A stretch of DNA of 16,171 nt, from positions 1-16,171 of the forward strand of contig CALLYX010000384.1 of assembly GCA_937858775.1 (NCBI GenBank), given 5' to 3'. Position 1 is the first letter of the stretch; the number at the start of each line of letters is the position of its first letter. Both the position numbers and the translations under genes were made by a program. Source of the DNA: an uncultured bacterium (lineage in GTDB: Bacteria > Auribacterota > Tritonobacteria > UBA1439). Under the pieces are notes generated by a model that saw only the letters and a program-made list of their open reading frames with translations, searched no databases and was not told where the DNA came from. This document shows positions 12,466 to 16,171 of this stretch, piece after piece.

Positions 12466-12661
12466 GTAGCGCAGGTAGATGTAGCGCAGGCTGTCACGCA
12501 GGTTGTAGCGCAGATAGATGTAGCGCAGGTAGTAGCGCAGACTTAAGTCTGCGCTACAATCGTCTGCGCTACAATCGTCTGCGCTACAATCGCCTGCGCT
12601 ACAATCGCCTGCGCTACAATCGCCTGCGCTACAATCGCCTGCGCTACAATATTGGCGCCAC
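12466..12661. repeat. Hairpin-centred repeat array D
   Basis: Left units start at 12466, 12481, 12493, 12505 and 12520, palindrome at 12532-12557. The right arm has six exact-length 15-base units: two of AATCGTCTGCGCTAC (12558, 12573) and four of AATCGCCTGCGCTAC (12588, 12603, 12618, 12633), then a decayed unit at 12648. The outer right units carry GCC where outer left units carry GGC or GGT, so pairing is kept. The common tail motif is missing. Confidence 0.9.
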
Positions 12662-12680
12662 AATAGCGAGGGGCTAGGAA

Positions 12681-12713
12681 GCGGTCTCATGCGGCATAAC
12701 CGGTCGAGACCGC
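12681..12713 (-). terminator. Stem-loop downstream of pckG
   Basis: GCGGTCTC at 12681-12688 pairs with GAGACCGC at 12706-12713, and flanking GCGAG (12666-12670) with CTCGC (12714-12718) can extend it. It lies some 45 bases past the pckG stop on the minus strand. The T-run is weak (TTCCT). It may insulate pckG from the repeat arrays. Confidence 0.5.
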
Positions 12714-12758
12714 CTCGCTCCGGCCTCGATTACAACGCGTTCCGCCGTTCCAGGCCCC

Positions 12759-14630
12759 TCACCACTTCTCGGGCGGGATATAGTCGCCGAACCTCGCCCG
12801 GGCCTCCTCCAGGCGCGCCCTCTGCCCCGCGAGGACGCTGAAGATCTCCGGCGGGGCGTCTTTCACCTTCTCCCGGTAGATCGCCTCTATCCGGGCGATC
12901 TTCGCGAGGTTCTCCGGCACGCGGACGGCGAACTGCGCCCGGTACGCCTCCTCCGCGTACTTCTCGCCGAGGACTTCGCGGAAGAGCCTCTTCAGGTCCG
13001 CGTAGGCGGGGATCAGCCCCGTCGGGCTGCGGAGCGCGCCGACGCCGTCGTGCACGCGGAGCTCCATCCACTTGTACCAGACCCGCTTGTCCGTCTTCTT
13101 GTTCAGGAACTTCACGTCCCCCCCCCGGAGGAAGTAGTTCACGGAGAAGATGCGCGGGACCCTCGCGAGTCTCCGGCTGAAATCCAGGTTCGCCTGAACG
13201 TACCTGCCTATCGGGATGGAGAGGAAGTCGAGGTTGGACATCGGGTTGAACTCGCGCACCCCCTCGCTGCCGAGGGTCGCCGCGGTCGTCTCCGACTCGA
13301 GCGCCGCCCCCTTCGTGACGATCCCGTGCGCCCAGTCGAACGCCTCCTCCACCGGCACCGATGTGTCCGAGTCGCGCCCGCCGTAGACTATCGCCCCAAC
13401 GGGGACGCCCGCCGGGTCGTGGAGGGCCGGGTCCACGTTGTCGAGCGACTCCAGCGCCAGGGTGAAGCGCGCGTTCGGATGCGAAGGCGGGATCTCCTTT
13501 CCGGCCGCGTCCTTCTTCCCGGGGCGCCAGTCGCCCGAGTGGTTCACCCCGCCCGGGGGGACGGGGCCGTCCTTCCCCTGCCAGTAGACGCCTCCGCCCG
13601 GGACGGCGAGGACATTGGAGAAGATCACCTCGCCCGGGGAGTGAAGCGCCTTCCACTGGCTGGGGTCGTCCTTGGCGTTCACCCCCTGGATGATCCCGAA
13701 CATCCCCTTCTCGACGTTGACCGCCCGCATCTCGCCGCCCGCCCTCCGGATGTAGGCGATGTCGTCCCCGACTATCGTCTCCCCCTCGAGCATCGCCGTC
13801 GAGGTCTTGCCGCATAGCGACGGAAACGCCCCGAGGAAGAAGGTCTTCCTCCCACCCGGCCCATGAATGCCCATGATGAGCATATGCTCCGTGAGCCACC
13901 CCTCCGCGGCGCCGCGCCGGATCGCCAGGCGCATCGCGAGCTTCTTGAGGCCGATCGTATTCCCGCCGTATTGCGTGTTCACGCTGTAGACCGTGTCGCC
14001 CTCGACGTCGATGTAGATCCGGCGCCGGTCGAGGTCGCGGCACGTTTTCCTCTCGTCCAGCGCGCCCTGCGAATGGACGAACCTGAAGAATCGCGCCCCT
14101 TCCCCCTGCCGGACGAACTCGGCGTAGCCGGGACGGTAGAGGATCGTCTCGCTGTGGGCGACGTACGAGGAGTCGGTGATCTGGACGCACGGGATGGAGA
14201 AATCCGAGCCGGCGGGGCCGAGGCAGAAGAAGCAGACGAACGCCTCCTTCCCGCGCATGATTCCGCGGAGGATCCCGCGGATATCGTCGATCGCGGCGCC
14301 GCGCGGCTTCGTCTCTATACCCTCCCCGAGGTCCGTTCCCTCCGGGACAAGGATGCCGGTGTTCTTCTTGTCCCTACCCTGGTCGGCGTAGTTGTCGAAG
14401 TGTAGGGTGTGCCCCTCCACGGCGAGCCGCGTCTCCTCCCCGTTCCGTATGGCCGCCTCGCGTATGCGGATGAAATCCTCCGGCTCGTCCGCGCTCACGT
14501 AGACCCGGGCCGGGTCGCACAGGTCGAGGAACTCCGCGATGAAGCGGTGGAGCCCGCCGTTCCTTATCCTCGCGATCCTGCCGCACTGCTCCCCCCCCAG
14601 CCTCTCCCTGAGCGATCGCATGGCGTCCAT
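12759..14630 (-). CDS. pckG: Phosphoenolpyruvate carboxykinase (GTP)
   Basis: 623-residue cytosolic enzyme converting oxaloacetate and GTP to PEP, CO2 and GDP, the entry step of gluconeogenesis, or the reverse in anaerobes that fix CO2 onto PEP. Seen: GTP-class P-loop FPSLCGKTSTAML with the reactive Cys at residue 273, metal site VGDDIAYIR shortly after, NTQYGGNTIGLKKLA, and the VPRIFSVNYFLRGG block. Length is normal for the GTP class (about 600-620). ATG 14630 is chosen because AGGGGGG lies 8 bases upstream on this strand; a GTG at 14654 in the same frame would place the ribosome site inside the gene, and ATG 14621 is a further option. It diverges from apgM and has its own promoter at 14673-14701. 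The stop is TGA. Confidence 0.97.
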   Translation of the reverse strand: MDAMRSLRERLGGEQCGRIARIRNGGLHRFIAEFLDLCDPARVYVSADEPEDFIRIREAAIRNGEETRLAVEGHTLHFDNYADQGRDKKNTGILVPEGTDLGEGIETKPRGAAIDDIRGILRGIMRGKEAFVCFFCLGPAGSDFSIPCVQITDSSYVAHSETILYRPGYAEFVRQGEGARFFRFVHSQGALDERKTCRDLDRRRIYIDVEGDTVYSVNTQYGGNTIGLKKLAMRLAIRRGAAEGWLTEHMLIMGIHGPGGRKTFFLGAFPSLCGKTSTAMLEGETIVGDDIAYIRRAGGEMRAVNVEKGMFGIIQGVNAKDDPSQWKALHSPGEVIFSNVLAVPGGGVYWQGKDGPVPPGGVNHSGDWRPGKKDAAGKEIPPSHPNARFTLALESLDNVDPALHDPAGVPVGAIVYGGRDSDTSVPVEEAFDWAHGIVTKGAALESETTAATLGSEGVREFNPMSNLDFLSIPIGRYVQANLDFSRRLARVPRIFSVNYFLRGGDVKFLNKKTDKRVWYKWMELRVHDGVGALRSPTGLIPAYADLKRLFREVLGEKYAEEAYRAQFAVRVPENLAKIARIEAIYREKVKDAPPEIFSVLAGQRARLEEARARFGDYIPPEKW

Positions 14631-14672
14631 GGCGAATTCCCCCCTCGCGCGCACCCCCCCGCGCAGGGCGGC

Positions 14673-14701
14673 AGTATATCGGAGCCCCCGCCCGCGGACA
14701 A
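14673..14701 (-). promoter_or_regulatory. Sigma-70-type promoter for pckG
   Basis: On the minus strand TTGTCC (14701-14696), a 17-base spacer, then TATACT (14678-14673). Transcription would begin near 14666, about 36 bases before the ATG at 14630. It is back to back with the apgM promoter. Confidence 0.65.
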
Positions 14702-14743
14702 GGGCGAATCTCCGGCGCGTTCCCGGGGGCGCGACCCGCCGCG

Positions 14744-14772
14744 TTTACCTCCCCGCGCCCGTTTGCTAGAAT
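14744..14772 (+). promoter_or_regulatory. Sigma-70-type promoter for apgM
   Basis: TTTACC at 14744-14749, 17 bases, then TAGAAT at 14767-14772. The start point would be near 14779, leaving a 19-base leader with the AGGGGGGAG ribosome site. The two divergent -35 elements are about 42 bases apart, so one regulator could act on both. Confidence 0.65.
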
Positions 14773-14797
14773 GGAGTCGAACTGCAAGGGGGGAGCC

Positions 14798-16015
14798 ATG
14801 AGCGGTGACTACGCGGGCCTGATCAAGGATCTGCTGGAGAAGACGCAGAGCAGGATACTGCTCGTGGTCGCGGACGGGCTCGGCGGGCTCCCGATGAAGC
14901 CGGGCGGGCCCACGGAACTCGAGGCGGCGCGGACGCCCCACCTCGACGCCCTCGCCCCCTCCTCCTCCCTCGGCCTGCTCGAGCCGGTGGGGCCCGGCGT
15001 GACGCCGGGCAGCGGCCCCGCGCACCTCGCCCTCTTCGGCTACGACCCGGTAAGATACAACATCGGGCGCGGCGTCCTCGAGGGGCTCGGCATCGACTTC
15101 CCCCTGACCGGGCGCGACCTCGCCGCCCGCTTCAACTTCGCCACGATGGACGGCCGCGGCGACCTCGTCGACAGGAGGGCCGGCCGCCCGAGCACGGAGG
15201 AGAACCGGCGGCTCGTGCGGAAGCTCCGCGACGCCGTCCAGGCCCCGCCCGGTTTCGAGCTCTTCTTCGAGACGGTGAAGGAGCACCGCGGCCTGCTCGT
15301 GCTGCGCGGCGACGGCCTCTCCGGCGCGGTCCACGACACCGACCCGCAGGAGCTCGGCGTCCCGGCCCTGCCGGCCCGGGCACTCGAGCCGGCCGCGGAG
15401 AAGACCGCCGAGATCGTGAACGGAGTAGTCGCGCGCGCCGTGGAGGCGCTGAGGGGGGAGAAGCGGGGGAACACCATCCTCCTTCGCGGCTTCTCGAAAC
15501 ACGAACCGCTCCCGACCATGGCCGACCGCTACGGGGTGGACGCCTTCGCCGTCGCCCAGTACCCGATGTACCGCGGCCTCGCCCGCCTCGTCGGGATGAC
15601 CGTTGCGCCGCACACCGCCTCCGCCGCCGAGGATCTCGACGCCCTCGGGCGGGAGTTCGGGGCGCGCACATTCTTCTACCTCCACTTCAAGAAGACCGAC
15701 AGCCGCGGGGAGGACGGGGATTTCGCGGCGAAGGTCAAGGCGGTCGAGGAGCTCGACGGGATCATCCCGCCGCTCCTCGCGCTGAAGCCCGATGTGCTCG
15801 CAGTCACCGCCGACCACTCGACCCCCTGCCGCCTCGCGATGCACAGTTGGCACCCCGTGCCGCTGCTCATCCACTCCCCGTACTGCCGCTCCTCGGCCGG
15901 AACGCGCTTCACCGAGAGGGATTGCGCCGCCGGGGCGCTCGGCCTGAGGCCCTCGACGAGCCTGATGCCGATCCTGCTGGCGCACGCGCGGAAACTTCTC
16001 AAGTTCGGGGCGTGA
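14798..16015 (+). CDS. apgM: 2,3-bisphosphoglycerate-independent phosphoglycerate mutase, archaeal type
   Basis: 405-residue member of the alkaline phosphatase superfamily that interconverts 3- and 2-phosphoglycerate. Seen: metal ligand D26 in VVADGLGG, the nucleophile serine S72 in PGSGPAHLALFGYDP, a middle metal-binding stretch FYLHFKKTDSRGEDGD, and the late VTADHSTPC and HSWHPVPLLIHSP blocks. Length fits ApgM (about 400) and not the longer GpmI. ATG 14798 is chosen because AGGGGGGAG is 4-5 bases upstream; an in-frame ATG at 14771 falls inside the promoter -10. It diverges from pckG, and both work between PEP and 3-phosphoglycerate, so joint control is plausible. The right neighbour follows 51 bases later and may be in the same transcript. 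Confidence 0.95.
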   Translation: MSGDYAGLIKDLLEKTQSRILLVVADGLGGLPMKPGGPTELEAARTPHLDALAPSSSLGLLEPVGPGVTPGSGPAHLALFGYDPVRYNIGRGVLEGLGIDFPLTGRDLAARFNFATMDGRGDLVDRRAGRPSTEENRRLVRKLRDAVQAPPGFELFFETVKEHRGLLVLRGDGLSGAVHDTDPQELGVPALPARALEPAAEKTAEIVNGVVARAVEALRGEKRGNTILLRGFSKHEPLPTMADRYGVDAFAVAQYPMYRGLARLVGMTVAPHTASAAEDLDALGREFGARTFFYLHFKKTDSRGEDGDFAAKVKAVEELDGIIPPLLALKPDVLAVTADHSTPCRLAMHSWHPVPLLIHSPYCRSSAGTRFTERDCAAGALGLRPSTSLMPILLAHARKLLKFGA

Positions 16016-16066
16016 CGCCGGGGGGCGTGGGGGGAGGGGGTCGGGACCGGGGAGGGGGGAATCGCC

Positions 16067-16171
16067 GTGCTTGATTGCGCGGGGCTCACGATTCCGGAGA
16101 TCGAGAGACGGTTCCTCGGGCGCCCGGAACCGCCCGCCCCCGGGGAGGTCGCCGCCCTCGAGGCGGACCCC
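16067..16171 (+). CDS. rnhB: Probable ribonuclease HII, N-terminus (partial)
   Basis: GTG at 16067 with GGAGGGGGGA 6 bases upstream opens a frame to the window end (35 codons): MLDCAGLTIPEIERRFLGRP, then EPPAPGEVAALEADP. A short helical lead of the form LTIxEI...LxxDPR precedes the catalytic domain in many RNase HII proteins (for example Bacillus RnhB), which cut RNA in RNA/DNA hybrids. The diagnostic GVDEAGRGPLAGP block would lie beyond the edge, so the call rests on this lead alone and could be wrong. Spacing suggests co-transcription with apgM. Confidence 0.5.
   Translation, partial: MLDCAGLTIPEIERRFLGRPEPPAPGEVAALEADP

Noticed and set aside
8573..12661. CRISPR array
   Set aside because: Units are directly adjacent with no unique spacers, and they reverse direction at a palindrome; no cas genes are present.
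12162..12677. 171-codon SADC/LRYNR repeat protein as a real gene
   Set aside because: The open frame follows from unit lengths divisible by three, a similar frame is open on the other strand, and there is no ribosome site or conserved start. Kept as a finding, not as a gene.
14564..15985. 473-codon minus-strand frame over apgM
   Set aside because: Shadow of a gene with catalytic motifs on the plus strand.

Overview
The window is GC-rich, almost fully coding on the left, and has the look of an uncultured anaerobic bacterium, probably from a metagenome assembly. Pointers are GTP-dependent PEP carboxykinase, the archaeal-type phosphoglycerate mutase ApgM, a DUF362 protein paired with a polyferredoxin, and secreted proteins with no close named family. 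Stops are mixed (TGA, TAA, TAG), so the code appears standard. Housekeeping promoters of the TTGNNN-N17-TANNNT kind are visible before several genes. No phylum can be fixed from the sequence alone; Omnitrophota/Aureabacteria-like or PVC-like lineages are only a guess.

Left part (1-8248, all + strand): the tail of an upstream gene and its hairpin; a sugar-nucleotide epimerase (141-1073); an APC-type permease with a cytosolic C-terminal domain (1184-3205) overlapping a membrane-anchored metallophosphoesterase (3195-3968); an exported two-domain phospholipase D-family protein (4103-5617); and a two-gene operon of a Tat-exported DUF362 protein (5707-6630) and a membrane polyferredoxin that looks like NapH fused to NapG (6641-8248).

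Middle part (8249-12758): an accessory region, much less densely coding. It carries five hairpin-centred repeat arrays (A at 8573-8828, B at 9923-10086, C1 and C2 at 12187-12465, D at 12466-12661). All are built from 12- and 15-base units starting GTAGCGCAG that converge on an identical 26-base palindrome with centre CTTAAG. Between the arrays lie two exported proteins sharing a paralogous C-terminal domain of about 120 residues (8914-9741 and 10973-12028), and a cobalamin adenosyltransferase (10155-10670). The second exported protein is cut by one in-frame TAG at 11645-11647. Strong hairpin terminators follow both exported genes. A 24-codon ORF at 10709-10783 resembles a relic of the same signal peptide.

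Right part (12759-16171): pckG (minus) and apgM (plus) diverge from a 167-base region with back-to-back promoters. Both serve the lower glycolysis/gluconeogenesis segment between oxaloacetate/PEP and 3-phosphoglycerate. A partial gene at the right edge looks like the start of RNase HII.

The most unusual material is the repeat-array family, with shared left leader, shared right end and unit lengths held to multiples of three, together with the split secreted protein and its shared domain.
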